NCBI RefSeq assembly: GCF_900110755.1
Contig: NZ_FOFF01000014.1
Span: 1-64,000 of the forward strand
Direction of reading: 5' to 3'
Length of the DNA: 64,000 nucleotides
Source of the DNA: Streptomyces sp. yr375
GTDB lineage: Bacteria; Actinomycetota; Actinomycetes; Streptomycetales; Streptomycetaceae
Part shown: positions 54,784 through 62,979 of the stretch, one piece after another
How positions within the stretch are numbered: the first letter of the stretch is position 1
How the letters are laid out: each line of letters opens with the position of its first letter
Made by a program: the position numbers and the translations under genes
Notes under the pieces: generated by a model
Databases searched by the model: none
Told to the model about the DNA's origin: nothing
What the model saw: the letters and a program-made list of their open reading frames with translations, nothing else

Positions 54784-57700
54784 ATGCTCAAGTTAGCTGC
54801 TGTCCAGATGGACTTCGTTCCAAGCGCAGTAATCCAAAGCCAACGGTTGTGGACGCCTGCCGAGCCGTTGGCCTGGGGCCAAGACCCTATAGACTCCGAG
54901 GTCTCCCTCTATAAGCTTGGGCGGCACGTTGACATCTTCAACTCTACTCGGACGAAGATCCAGTCTGACTTGATCGACTTTCAGAACAGACGTCTAGAGC
55001 AGATCCTCTCCTTCCTTGAAGAAGCATCCGTCGACTTGTGCGTATTTCCTGAGTACGCTTTCATCGCTGACCCTACAACTCTGCGCATTTTTGCAGGATT
55101 CGCGCCACGCATCACCATCGTGGCTGGACTGGGTGTCCCGCGGAATACGGGAGCAGAGGCCCTTGCGAAGTACACGAACGATGAGGTTCTCCCGTTTGCC
55201 AACAATGCGGCAATCTTCCATGAAACCCGTTGCCATTTGATTTCGAAGCAGCATGCGGCGGAGAATGAAGTCCTGCATCCCGGATTTGGGCCTCGGGTGA
55301 TTGAAATTGAGCGACGCAACGAGACTATCAAACTGGGTGTTGCGATCTGCAAGGATTACCTAGTCGCTGGGGCGAGTTTGGGTGGCCAGCGCCCGATACC
55401 AGACGTGCTGGCAATTCCTGCCCTTACCCGCAATCTTGAGGCTTTTCAGCCCGACGCGCCTCGGGACTTCCCACGCATTCTTGCGAATCACAGCAGGTTC
55501 GGCGGTTCAACTGTGTTGGCCTCGGGTTGCAAGGACCTCTTCGTCCAGGAAGGCATTCCGCAGCCCATTCCTGCCGAAGCCGAGGGAATCATCGCTGTTG
55601 ATTGGCATGGCCCTCCGGAAAAACCGACGCCGCTGCTGAAGGACCCGAATCGGGTGACGCTACGCAGTGCGATGGTGTTGCGCTCTGATGGCAACGCTGC
55701 CACCGAAATCGTCCGTGCGTTCCAGGAACTGGCGAAGGGCACGAATTCCTCAACGGAAGGGAATGAAGAGGTGCAGCGATGGCTGGAATACCTGAAGGGA
55801 ATACCGCGATTGACCCTGGTTGCTGAAGCCCTGGAAGTTTACCGTCAGGCGATAGGTGACGACTTGGTGAAGCCTGAGCTAGTGAGGCAGCTTGCACGGC
55901 ACATGGTCTCTCCGGAGACGCAGTCGGTTGCCGAGCACAAGAATTTGGCCTTGTTGACTGTTGCGCAACAGATTCGGAGGTCAATATCGGAGTCGGCGCG
56001 TCCAAGCGATGCTGAGGCGGACCGTCTGCTACTCACGGCATTGCCAAAATATTTTGTCGAACATGGTGGCGAGAGGGGCCTGCAGCTCGGATCAGAAGGT
56101 GATAATGGGAGAGAGGATTCCGATATCCGCTGGCACTTCTCCATCGGGCTTGGTCGATTCGATTCGGATGAAGCGATTTCTACACTTTCCGACCAGCAGG
56201 ATCTACTGCTCACCTTCGCACGATCTGCACCGCCCGGATCGCGGATCACCTACAGGCTGGAAACCGAGGAAGATCCGGCCAGCGGAAACGTGGTAGCTCG
56301 CTACTCGGTGAACCTTTTCGGTCCAACAGACGAGAGTAGCAAGGCGTACTTTGAGTCCCTTCAACGGATCACCCGATCGGTGTTCTTGCGGGGCTGGGAG
56401 ACGTACACGACCGAGTACGTCGTTTCCCGAGGGCACCGCCTGGTGATCACGCCAGAGAAGTCAGTGTTGCCGAAAATCCGCGAGGACAATGGATTTCTAG
56501 TTGATGTGTTGCGAGCCATCGGCGGCGGCTGCAGTTTGGACGTCAGCGGCTTGTGGATCGAGGAGGACGAGAACAATGAAATAAGTCAAGTTAAAGAGGC
56601 CAGACCAGTTGATTCAGGGAGTGGGCAAGGAGCACGTTGGTTTGTGGCGCAGCCGTTTGGGCGTGCCAGGCTTGGCATCCAGGTTTCATTGACCACGCCA
56701 GAGCGAAACACTCCGCTTGCCAATTTGGTGGGTGCAGCCCTATTCGGAAGCGACTACAACGTCACGGATGCAGAGGGCACCGACGCCGTGACAGGTGGCG
56801 TCAGCTATCCGGTCGAGATCGCGCACCGCGTTCTGCACCCGCCGCATGGCCGTATTGAAGGGCGTGGCTTGGGAAGGAGGCGTCCGCTCCACCTCTCCAT
56901 GAACGACTTCGCCATACCAGGAGATGGAGCCAAACTCGGCACCGCCAGCGCTGCGAGGCCTTTTGTGGATGATAAGCGGGATGCGCGTATCCCGGACGCG
57001 AGTCGGCTGCTCCATACATACATCGTGGGTCGTACTGGTGTTGGCAAGACCAATACCTTGAAGAACATTGCACGCCACGATCTCGCTGGCGCTGGGCCGG
57101 TTATCATTGTAGATCCACATGGTGATCTCTTTGACTATGCAGTGCGCCACGCCACCCTTCGTGATCCGCTCGTTGCCCTCGACTTCACCAGCGAGACGGT
57201 GCCGAGCCTCAACCCGATCTACCTTGACGCCCAAAATGAGTCGGAGATTCTAGCGAACATCGACGACCTAGTTGAGATGATTGTGGGTGCTCAGTACTAC
57301 GGATGGGCGGGACCGCGATTTTCGGACATTATGCGTTTGTGCCTGCACTCTCTGGTCGCTGCGGCGGACGAGAAGAATGATATGTGGGCAAGAGTTGGCG
57401 ATGTGCCGGCCCTCATCGAGGACAAGAGCTACCGCGATCGGATCGTTGCTCGGCTTGACAGCCTCGGACGCACAGACCTCGTGCAGCGGTGGAGAATTCA
57501 CGAAAGTGTGAAGGAGTCAGAGCGGAGTGAGCTTGAGCAGTGGTTTGTATCGAAGTTTGGCGACTTTCGTCGTCCTGGAGCCCTATCTTCGGCGACCAGC
57601 GGGAAGCCGGCTATCAATCTGACCGACGTTTTGCGAAGGCCGGCTGCTGTGCTAGTTAAGGTCCCTCAAGTGGCCCTTGGTGCGGGGCCAAGTAAGTTTT

Positions 57701-58326
57701 TGGGCTCCTTCATCGTGAAGCGGGTGTTGCACGCCACGATGAAGGGAGTGTTCCTAAAAAGGAAGGCCCCCGCACTACTAATCGTTGATGAATTTCAAAA
57801 TTTTGTAGATACTTCGTTTGCTACGCTGATCCCTGAAGCTCGGAAGTTCAATCTCGGTGTTACCGTGGCTAACCAGACGCTGGGGCAACTATCCTCCTTC
57901 TCTCTACATGAGGGTATGCGGAACGAAGCTCTGATCCAAACAGTCCTTGGCAATGTCGGTAACATGATTATTCAGGGTGTTGGCCGTCACGACGCGGAAC
58001 GTTTGGCCCCAGAAGTAGAACTCACTGCCGCCGATTTGTCCCGGATTGGAAAATATAGCGGGGTGGTGGCCTTTACTGTTAATGGGGAACGGCTCGCCCC
58101 TTTCACCGTGCGCATGAGTGATTCTCGAGAACGTCCGGGTACCGTCGCTGAGGTCGTCGCATTGGCTCAGGCAGACGACACTTTGAAGCGCTTGGCCGGG
58201 GAGGTTCAACCTCCGGAGATTGAAAGAGGCGAAGGCTCCGGAGAGCGCCACAGAGAAGAACCTTCTAGCAAATTTGAAAAGGAGGATGGCGATGATATGG
58301 AATCTCGCCAAGGTGAGATAGGGTAA
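54784..58326 (+). CDS. Nitrilase-domain / HerA-FtsK-like ATPase fusion protein
   Basis: The protein is about 1180 residues. The N-terminal 350 residues form a carbon-nitrogen hydrolase domain with the complete triad: Glu in CVFPEYAF near 88, Lys in LISKQHAAENE near 153 and Cys in GVAICKDYL near 188. A middle region of about 380 residues is not recognisable. The C-terminal HerA/VirD4/FtsK-like ATPase has Walker A IVGRTGVGKTN near 748, IIVDPHGDLFDY, and Walker B LLIVDEFQNF near 998. Codon 4 is TTA (54793-54795), so translation may depend on the BldA tRNA. The gene is locally AT-rich, indicating transfer. Its stop overlaps the next ATG (TAATG). A DNA-translocase-coupled amidase used in defence is inference; conjugation is an alternative, but no relaxase or mating genes are present. 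Confidence 0.82.
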   Translation: MLKLAAVQMDFVPSAVIQSQRLWTPAEPLAWGQDPIDSEVSLYKLGRHVDIFNSTRTKIQSDLIDFQNRRLEQILSFLEEASVDLCVFPEYAFIADPTTLRIFAGFAPRITIVAGLGVPRNTGAEALAKYTNDEVLPFANNAAIFHETRCHLISKQHAAENEVLHPGFGPRVIEIERRNETIKLGVAICKDYLVAGASLGGQRPIPDVLAIPALTRNLEAFQPDAPRDFPRILANHSRFGGSTVLASGCKDLFVQEGIPQPIPAEAEGIIAVDWHGPPEKPTPLLKDPNRVTLRSAMVLRSDGNAATEIVRAFQELAKGTNSSTEGNEEVQRWLEYLKGIPRLTLVAEALEVYRQAIGDDLVKPELVRQLARHMVSPETQSVAEHKNLALLTVAQQIRRSISESARPSDAEADRLLLTALPKYFVEHGGERGLQLGSEGDNGREDSDIRWHFSIGLGRFDSDEAISTLSDQQDLLLTFARSAPPGSRITYRLETEEDPASGNVVARYSVNLFGPTDESSKAYFESLQRITRSVFLRGWETYTTEYVVSRGHRLVITPEKSVLPKIREDNGFLVDVLRAIGGGCSLDVSGLWIEEDENNEISQVKEARPVDSGSGQGARWFVAQPFGRARLGIQVSLTTPERNTPLANLVGAALFGSDYNVTDAEGTDAVTGGVSYPVEIAHRVLHPPHGRIEGRGLGRRRPLHLSMNDFAIPGDGAKLGTASAARPFVDDKRDARIPDASRLLHTYIVGRTGVGKTNTLKNIARHDLAGAGPVIIVDPHGDLFDYAVRHATLRDPLVALDFTSETVPSLNPIYLDAQNESEILANIDDLVEMIVGAQYYGWAGPRFSDIMRLCLHSLVAAADEKNDMWARVGDVPALIEDKSYRDRIVARLDSLGRTDLVQRWRIHESVKESERSELEQWFVSKFGDFRRPGALSSATSGKPAINLTDVLRRPAAVLVKVPQVALGAGPSKFLGSFIVKRVLHATMKGVFLKRKAPALLIVDEFQNFVDTSFATLIPEARKFNLGVTVANQTLGQLSSFSLHEGMRNEALIQTVLGNVGNMIIQGVGRHDAERLAPEVELTAADLSRIGKYSGVVAFTVNGERLAPFTVRMSDSRERPGTVAEVVALAQADDTLKRLAGEVQPPEIERGEGSGERHREEPSSKFEKEDGDDMESRQGEIG

Positions 58327-58760
58327 TGTGGATTGCACCGGTTGTTTCAGGCGTTAGTGCCACGCTTTCCTTGATCGTGGTCATCCTGGTCGCCAAGATG
58401 AAAACTCAGGATGATCACGAGAGATGGTTGAGGGAGGAGCGCATACGTTCTGTCATCCAGTTGAAACTTGCTGTCTCCCGGGTGCGCTCTGAATACTCCC
58501 GCCCGCATGAGGTGGCGCAGGTAGATGCCGGTGCCCTTCACCATGATTTTGACTTCACTGAGGTAAACGCTGCGATGACGCATATAGATGTCGTCGGTAC
58601 CCAAAGCGCTGTTTCAGAAGTGGCGACCCTGAGGCGGGGGCTTCGGGAGTTTGTCAGGGCCAGTTCGAACAGTGGGCCAGAATGGCGAGCAAAGCGAAAT
58701 GCTCTAGACGCTACCGTAAACAATATCGTCGAACTCGTTCGGAAGGATGTGGTGTTGTGA
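58326..58760 (+). CDS. Small membrane-anchored partner of the nitrilase-ATPase
   Basis: The 144-residue protein has one N-terminal TM helix (about residues 5-23: VVSGVSATLSLIVVILVAKM), followed by a charged helical, probably coiled-coil cytoplasmic domain. It is translationally coupled to the preceding gene by TAATG. A membrane partner or effector for the ATPase is inferred from coupling only. No family recognised. Confidence 0.7.
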   Translation: MWIAPVVSGVSATLSLIVVILVAKMKTQDDHERWLREERIRSVIQLKLAVSRVRSEYSRPHEVAQVDAGALHHDFDFTEVNAAMTHIDVVGTQSAVSEVATLRRGLREFVRASSNSGPEWRAKRNALDATVNNIVELVRKDVVL

Positions 58761-59144
58761 ATAGTAATTGTTGAGCAATCGTAAGGGCTAGAGTGATATC
58801 CTACTGGCATGTGTCACGGTGTTTGATGCCAGCCCGAGAGGAGTTACGGGTGTGATCATGGCCCCGTAAGCTTCCGGCGCGTCGGGCAGTAGACGGCTGA
58901 TTGCTGAGAGCGTGGCACGGGTTCCGGCCGGGCTGGAGCGGGGCGGAGACAGGAGCGCAGGCCCGGCCGGGAGCCGGGCCGCGCGCGGCGAGCGGAGCGA
59001 GCCGCCTTGAACCAGTAGAGAAAGTTTGAATCATGCTCGAGTCGCTGGTGTTGTCCGGTCCCGGGAGATGCTTGACACTTCGGTCCCAGCTGATGGTTGA
59101 CGGCGCCCGTGATCGGCTTGGCCGTGTGCCACTGATCGGCTCGT
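58761..59144. other. Non-coding region with GC-rich hairpins
   Basis: About 380 bp. Stretches such as GGCCCGGCCGGGAGCCGGGCC and GGCGAGCGGAGCGAGCCGCC, near 58960-59010, can form several hairpins and may end the defence operon. Open frames here are compositional. Confidence 0.5.
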
Positions 59145-59628
59145 TCAGTGCCGCCATTCATAGACGCCTGGTGAAGATTGCAGTACTTCGGTCGGCCACT
59201 CCTGCCTCACAAGCTCAAGCAGCCCCCGCTGCTCGTCGATCCATCCCTCTGCAAGACGCATGGGAATGAACACCGAGACACACGAACTCCCCAGGTCCTC
59301 AACGCTGACCGTAGGGGTCTCATGCTCCTCGTTGTACGGCTGGATCCTGATCTCAGGACTGTGGTCGTTGTCCTTCCAGCAGGCGTCGTGGCCTGCGGCG
59401 AGCACATCCAGAGCACGAGACCAGTCCTCCAGGTCGGAGGGGAACAGGGCCATGTCGAGTCGACCGCTGACGAAGCTGCTCGTGATGAGAACCTCTGCAT
59501 CGGAGCTGGTCGTGAAGGTGCAGCACGCCCTGCAGGTGACGCCCCAGCACGCGCACCCGGAAGCTGTTCTCACCATCGGTGAGGCTGATCAAATCCACCC
59601 TGCGTCCCCTGCTCTGCCCGTTGACCAT
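59145..59628 (-). pseudogene. DUF5959 family gene with one-base frameshift
   Basis: The first frame gives MVNGQSRGRRVDLISLTDGE and GVLHLHDQL. The protein then continues in another frame with DAEVLITSSFVSGRLDMALF and ends LVRQEWPTEVLQSSPGVYEW. Joined, they match the layout of the streptomycete DUF5959 family (about 145 residues, unknown function). The shift occurs near 59502, where one extra base follows the CTC codon. ATG at 59628 has GAGG upstream. It could be a real mutation or a sequencing error. Confidence 0.7.
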
Positions 59629-59752
59629 CGGTCGTACCTCATGGTGTTGAACCTGTCCTTTGGCCACAACCATGTTGTTCATAGACAAGCGGGGAGCGTT
59701 GCCATGACTCGGGGGCCCGGCGCCTGCTGCTCCGTGGTGTAGAACCCTGGGT

Positions 59753-60604
59753 ATGGGGAGTGAGCGACAGCAGCGGATGAAGGCGCTTGGGGTGCGTCTT
59801 CGGGGACTTCGCGCGGAGGCCGGCCTGACGGGTGCGGTGTTGGCGCAGCGGGCTGGTGTGGGGCAGCCGACCGTGTCCAAGGTCGAGAACGGGCGGATGG
59901 TTCCCAGCCTCGACGTCCTGCGGCGCTTGACACTTGCCCTCGACCTCGACGAGCCGACCACCCATGAGGTGCGTGACCTCCTGGCCGCCGTCGAGGCTGC
60001 GCCGGATACCGACGAGACAAACAGCGACGACGCGCCGGCCGGGGCGACCCTCGATGACGCGGTGCGGTCCGCACGGCTGGTGCGCTCGTTCCAGTGCGTC
60101 GTTCTGCCGGCCATGCTCCAGAGCGCGGAGTACGCCCGTCACGTTTTCGAGAGTGCGCCGAACTTGACCCCTGAGGGGATCGGTCGTGCGGTGGCTGCCC
60201 GTGTGGAACGGCAGAGCCTCCTGTACGAGCCTGGGCGGGAGTCGGTGTTCGTGCTGACGGAAGCCGTGTTGCGGACCTGGCCAGGGAACCCCTCGTTAAT
60301 GCTCGCCCAGTTCGACCGGCTCCTTGCCGTCGAGAGTCTGAGCACGGTGCGCCTCGGGGTCATCCCCTGGCGTCGGGCCGTACCCGTCATGCCTCGTCAC
60401 GGGTTCACCTTGTGCGACCGGCGGGCGGTCGTCGTCGAGACCTTCCGAGGTGAACGGGTCCTGGACGACTCCGCCGAGGTCACGGCGTACGAGGAGACCT
60501 TCGCCCGGTTCGAAGAGGCTGCGATCTTCGGGATCGAGGCGCGGGAGCTGCTGCTCCGGGTGATGCAGGAGTTCCGGGAGTTGGAGGACTTCACCACTCG
60601 TTAG
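59753..60604 (+). CDS. XRE-family regulator with DUF5753 domain
   Basis: The 283-residue protein has an N-terminal helix-turn-helix (LRGLRAEAGLTGAVLAQRAG, then VGQPTVSKVENGRMVPS, residues 15-50) followed by DUF5753 (about 105-275; FQCVVLPAMLQSAEYARHVF, then RLGVIPW). This architecture is common in Streptomyces developmental and WhiJ-like regulators, which often sit beside small ATP-binding or DUF397 genes. An RsbW-like gene follows. Its stop lies inside a 19-bp palindrome. Confidence 0.92.
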   Translation: MGSERQQRMKALGVRLRGLRAEAGLTGAVLAQRAGVGQPTVSKVENGRMVPSLDVLRRLTLALDLDEPTTHEVRDLLAAVEAAPDTDETNSDDAPAGATLDDAVRSARLVRSFQCVVLPAMLQSAEYARHVFESAPNLTPEGIGRAVAARVERQSLLYEPGRESVFVLTEAVLRTWPGNPSLMLAQFDRLLAVESLSTVRLGVIPWRRAVPVMPRHGFTLCDRRAVVVETFRGERVLDDSAEVTAYEETFARFEEAAIFGIEARELLLRVMQEFRELEDFTTR

Positions 60605-60620
60605 AGGAATAATTCCTCTA
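60602..60620. promoter_or_regulatory. 19-bp palindrome at the XRE stop codon
   Basis: TAGAGGAAT-A-ATTCCTCTA is a perfect inverted repeat beginning with the TAG stop. It could be a weak terminator or an operator for the following gene. Confidence 0.55.
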
Positions 60621-60668
60621 GATGCCTGGCTCATCAGTCATGCGTAGGAATACTCTGCTCGCAATGCC

Positions 60669-60684
60669 GTCTAGCCCCCTAGAC
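60669..60684. promoter_or_regulatory. Palindromic operator GTCTAG-N4-CTAGAC, copy A
   Basis: Perfect 6-bp arms with CCCC spacer, 17 bp before the start of the ATP-binding protein gene. The same palindrome with GGCC spacer occurs at 61235-61250 upstream of the HTH gene. Confidence 0.7.
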
Positions 60685-60700
60685 GAAGAGGAGAGTTCCC

Positions 60701-61105
60701 ATGCCCAAAAAGTGGTGCCGCATCTTCCCTGGCCTGGCCTGGCAGGTTGCGGAGGCCCGACACTTCGTCGGCGCCCTGCTTGAGGACGAGGGCTCCGGCC
60801 TCGTGGACGACGCGGTCCTGGTCGTCGGCGAGCTGGCGGCCAATGCAGTCCGGCATACGCGAAGCGGCTGGTACCGCGGATGGTTCCTCGTAGTCGTCCA
60901 CTTCGGCGACGACCTGGTCCGCATCGAGGTGACCGACCAGGGCGGCGACGAGGAGCCCCTGCTCCGCAGCGTGAACAGCCAGGTGGAAGAGGGCGGCCGC
61001 GGGCTGATGCTGATCGCGGCCTGCGCCAAAGACTGGGGCGTGAAGGACCGGCCCGCCGGTGGGCGTTGCGTCTGGGCCGAGCTGTCGCGGAACGGCGCGT
61101 CATGA
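60701..61105 (+). CDS. RsbW-like ATP-binding (histidine kinase-type ATPase) protein
   Basis: This 134-residue single HATPase domain has N-box VGELAANAVRHTRSG near residues 42-56, VTDQGGDEEPL near 78 and EEGGRGLMLIAACAKDWG near 95-112. Such proteins act as anti-sigma or partner-switching kinases in actinobacteria. GAGGAG precedes the ATG. It lies between the XRE-DUF5753 regulator and a sigma-like HTH protein, so a role in a sigma regulatory circuit is plausible. Confidence 0.9.
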   Translation: MPKKWCRIFPGLAWQVAEARHFVGALLEDEGSGLVDDAVLVVGELAANAVRHTRSGWYRGWFLVVVHFGDDLVRIEVTDQGGDEEPLLRSVNSQVEEGGRGLMLIAACAKDWGVKDRPAGGRCVWAELSRNGAS

Positions 61106-61234
61106 CCTCCTGTCCTGTGGTGATCCGTGGCCGCCTCGTGGGCAGTGGAGGGTGAGTCCTCGTGGTGTGCCTCGGCGGCGGGCCGGCTTCTATGTGATCG
61201 GTGTTCATTCGGGAAGGCGACTCCCGCCCATTCC

Positions 61235-61250
61235 GTCTAGGGCCCTAGAC
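61235..61250. promoter_or_regulatory. Palindromic operator GTCTAG-N4-CTAGAC, copy B
   Basis: GTCTAGGGCCCTAGAC is a perfect 16-bp palindrome, 28 bp before the HTH gene start. It shares both arms with copy A at 60669-60684. Confidence 0.72.
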
Positions 61251-61277
61251 TCCTGGGTACTTCTAGGAGGTGTGGTC

Positions 61278-62129
61278 ATGTCGGACGAGTTGCAGCGGAT
61301 CATGGCGATCGATGATCCGTACCTGCTCCTGCGTGAGGTCACGACGCGGTTGGCCGACGCGCAGCAGGAGGTGACCGAACTCGCCCGGCTCCGTCGCCGT
61401 GTGGTCCAGGACCTCCATGCACAAGGGCTGTCGTATGCGCAGATCGCCGAGAAGGCCGGCCTGAGTCGGGGGCGGATTCACCAGATCCGGCACACCGGTC
61501 CGGCGCCCGAAGGGGTCTTCCTTGGTGCGGGCGCCGTCACGATCGTGACTCCGCTGCGGTGGGACGGCGAGAAGAAGCGTCCGGTCGTCGCCATGGCTGA
61601 CGTGAACTCCGGGAAGCGGCTGGAAGAGCTGGCCAAGTCGTACGGGCTCGATGTCAGCTCCGGTCACGTGCTGGTGAGCGGTGAGGTCGACCTCAACCGT
61701 GACGGCCTGGTCGTCGTCTGCGGTCCGGGCATGTCCGAGACCATGAGTGACCTGTACGCCCAGGATCCGGTACTGAGCTGGGAGCATCCGGAAGGAGAAC
61801 CCTGGGCGCTGGTGGACCGGCGTACCGGCAACTCGTATCGAGCGGGCCGGGACACCGATCCGTCTCGCTGGTACGACGTCGGGTACCTCGGCCGGCTGCC
61901 TCGGCCGGACGGCAACGGCTCAGTGCTCGCCATCGCCGGAATCCACACCGAGGGCTCCCTCGGTGTGGTCCACATGCTCACCTCCGACCTCAACACGATC
62001 TGGGGGCAGGTGGGCGAGCGCCGCTTTTCCACGCTGGTGGGCGTCGAGTACGACCCCGAGACCGACGAACCGCAGTCCGTCGAACTGCTCACCCCCCTCT
62101 ACCTGCACGACGAGGAGACGGAGGCGTGA
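61278..62129 (+). CDS. Sigma-like helix-turn-helix protein
   Basis: At 283 residues, its N-terminus has a coiled helix followed by a sigma-70 region 4-like HTH (LHAQGLSYAQIAEKAGLSRG, then RIHQIRHTG, about residues 50-75). The remaining 200 residues are a beta-rich sensor-like domain (VLVSGEVDLNRDGLVVVCGP, YRAGRDTDPSRWYDVGYLGR, AIAGIHTEGSLGVVHML) that I do not recognise. It begins at ATG 61278 with AGGAGG upstream. It is coupled to the PP2C-like gene by GTGA. It may bind the palindrome upstream of itself (inference). Confidence 0.8.
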   Translation: MSDELQRIMAIDDPYLLLREVTTRLADAQQEVTELARLRRRVVQDLHAQGLSYAQIAEKAGLSRGRIHQIRHTGPAPEGVFLGAGAVTIVTPLRWDGEKKRPVVAMADVNSGKRLEELAKSYGLDVSSGHVLVSGEVDLNRDGLVVVCGPGMSETMSDLYAQDPVLSWEHPEGEPWALVDRRTGNSYRAGRDTDPSRWYDVGYLGRLPRPDGNGSVLAIAGIHTEGSLGVVHMLTSDLNTIWGQVGERRFSTLVGVEYDPETDEPQSVELLTPLYLHDEETEA

Positions 62130-62950
62130 ACGTCGCCCTCGGTTCACAGCCCTCCGAACCGCGCGGCGGCAACGAGGACTTCGCCGCTGCCGCACATGGC
62201 ACGGCTGTCCTGCTGGACGGTGCCGGCGTGGCCGGGGCGGAGACCGGTTGCATGCACGGCGTCGCGTGGTTCTCGTTCACGCTGGGCGGGCTGCTGTTGA
62301 GCGCCATCACGGTGCTACCTGCACGGCCGCTCGCCGATTGTCTGGCCGACTCGATCCGCGGAGTCCGGTCGCTGCACGAAGACACCTGCGACCTGGCCTA
62401 TCGGGCCAGTCCGACCAGTACGGTCGTCGCCGTGCGTGCCGCTGAGGGAGTCCTGGAGTACCTCGTACTCGGCGACTCGACACTCCTGCTCGCCGACAAG
62501 GACGGGAAGACGACCGCCGTCACGGATCTGCGCCTGGACGACGTCAGCGTGCAGTTGCGTGGGCCAGTCGACGCGTTGCCTACCGGTTCCCCCGAGCACG
62601 CTGCCGCCCTGGCCGAGTACCGCGACGCCCTGACGGGGCTCCGCAACCGGCCGGGCGGTTTCTGGATCGCCGGACCCGATCCTCAAGCGGCCGAACATGC
62701 CCTCACCGGGTGCGTCCCGCTGGAGTCGCTGACCTCCGTGACGCTGCTCAGTGACGGCGCTACGCGACTCGTCGACCTCTTTGAACTCGTCACCTGGCAA
62801 GAGGCGTTGGACGTCCTCGGCGAGTCCGGGCCCGACGGGCTGATCCGCCGCGTGCGGGATGCCGAGGCCGACGACCCCGACGGTCGGCGCTGGCCACGGG
62901 GCAAGGCACAGGATGACGCCACCGCCCTGCACTGGGTGCTGCCGAAGTAA
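62126..62950 (+). CDS. PP2C-like protein, paralogue of the one at 19128-19973
   Basis: The 274-residue protein has RGGNEDFAAAAHGTAVLLDG at the N-terminus, LVLGDSTLLLADKDG, TLLSDGATRLVDLFELVTW and a final KAQDDATALHW. These are the same landmarks as in the first paralogue. It keeps Asp residues at metal positions but not the classical DGMGG. The GTG start overlaps the HTH gene stop (GTGA), suggesting that the two proteins act together, for example a phosphatase input to a DNA-binding protein (inference). Confidence 0.82.
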   Translation: MNVALGSQPSEPRGGNEDFAAAAHGTAVLLDGAGVAGAETGCMHGVAWFSFTLGGLLLSAITVLPARPLADCLADSIRGVRSLHEDTCDLAYRASPTSTVVAVRAAEGVLEYLVLGDSTLLLADKDGKTTAVTDLRLDDVSVQLRGPVDALPTGSPEHAAALAEYRDALTGLRNRPGGFWIAGPDPQAAEHALTGCVPLESLTSVTLLSDGATRLVDLFELVTWQEALDVLGESGPDGLIRRVRDAEADDPDGRRWPRGKAQDDATALHWVLPK

Positions 62951-62979
62951 CCGGCGTTTGCCCCTGCTCTCGCCCTTGC

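Noticed and set aside
54784..58326. Conjugative coupling protein (TraD/VirD4) of an integrative conjugative element
   Set aside because: No relaxase, mating or replication genes are nearby, and the N-terminal nitrilase domain is not found in coupling proteins known to me; kept only as an alternative.
58856..59161. Minus-strand frame of about 100 codons in the GC-rich hairpin region
   Set aside because: Low-complexity Arg/Pro composition driven by hairpin-rich DNA; no ribosome site.
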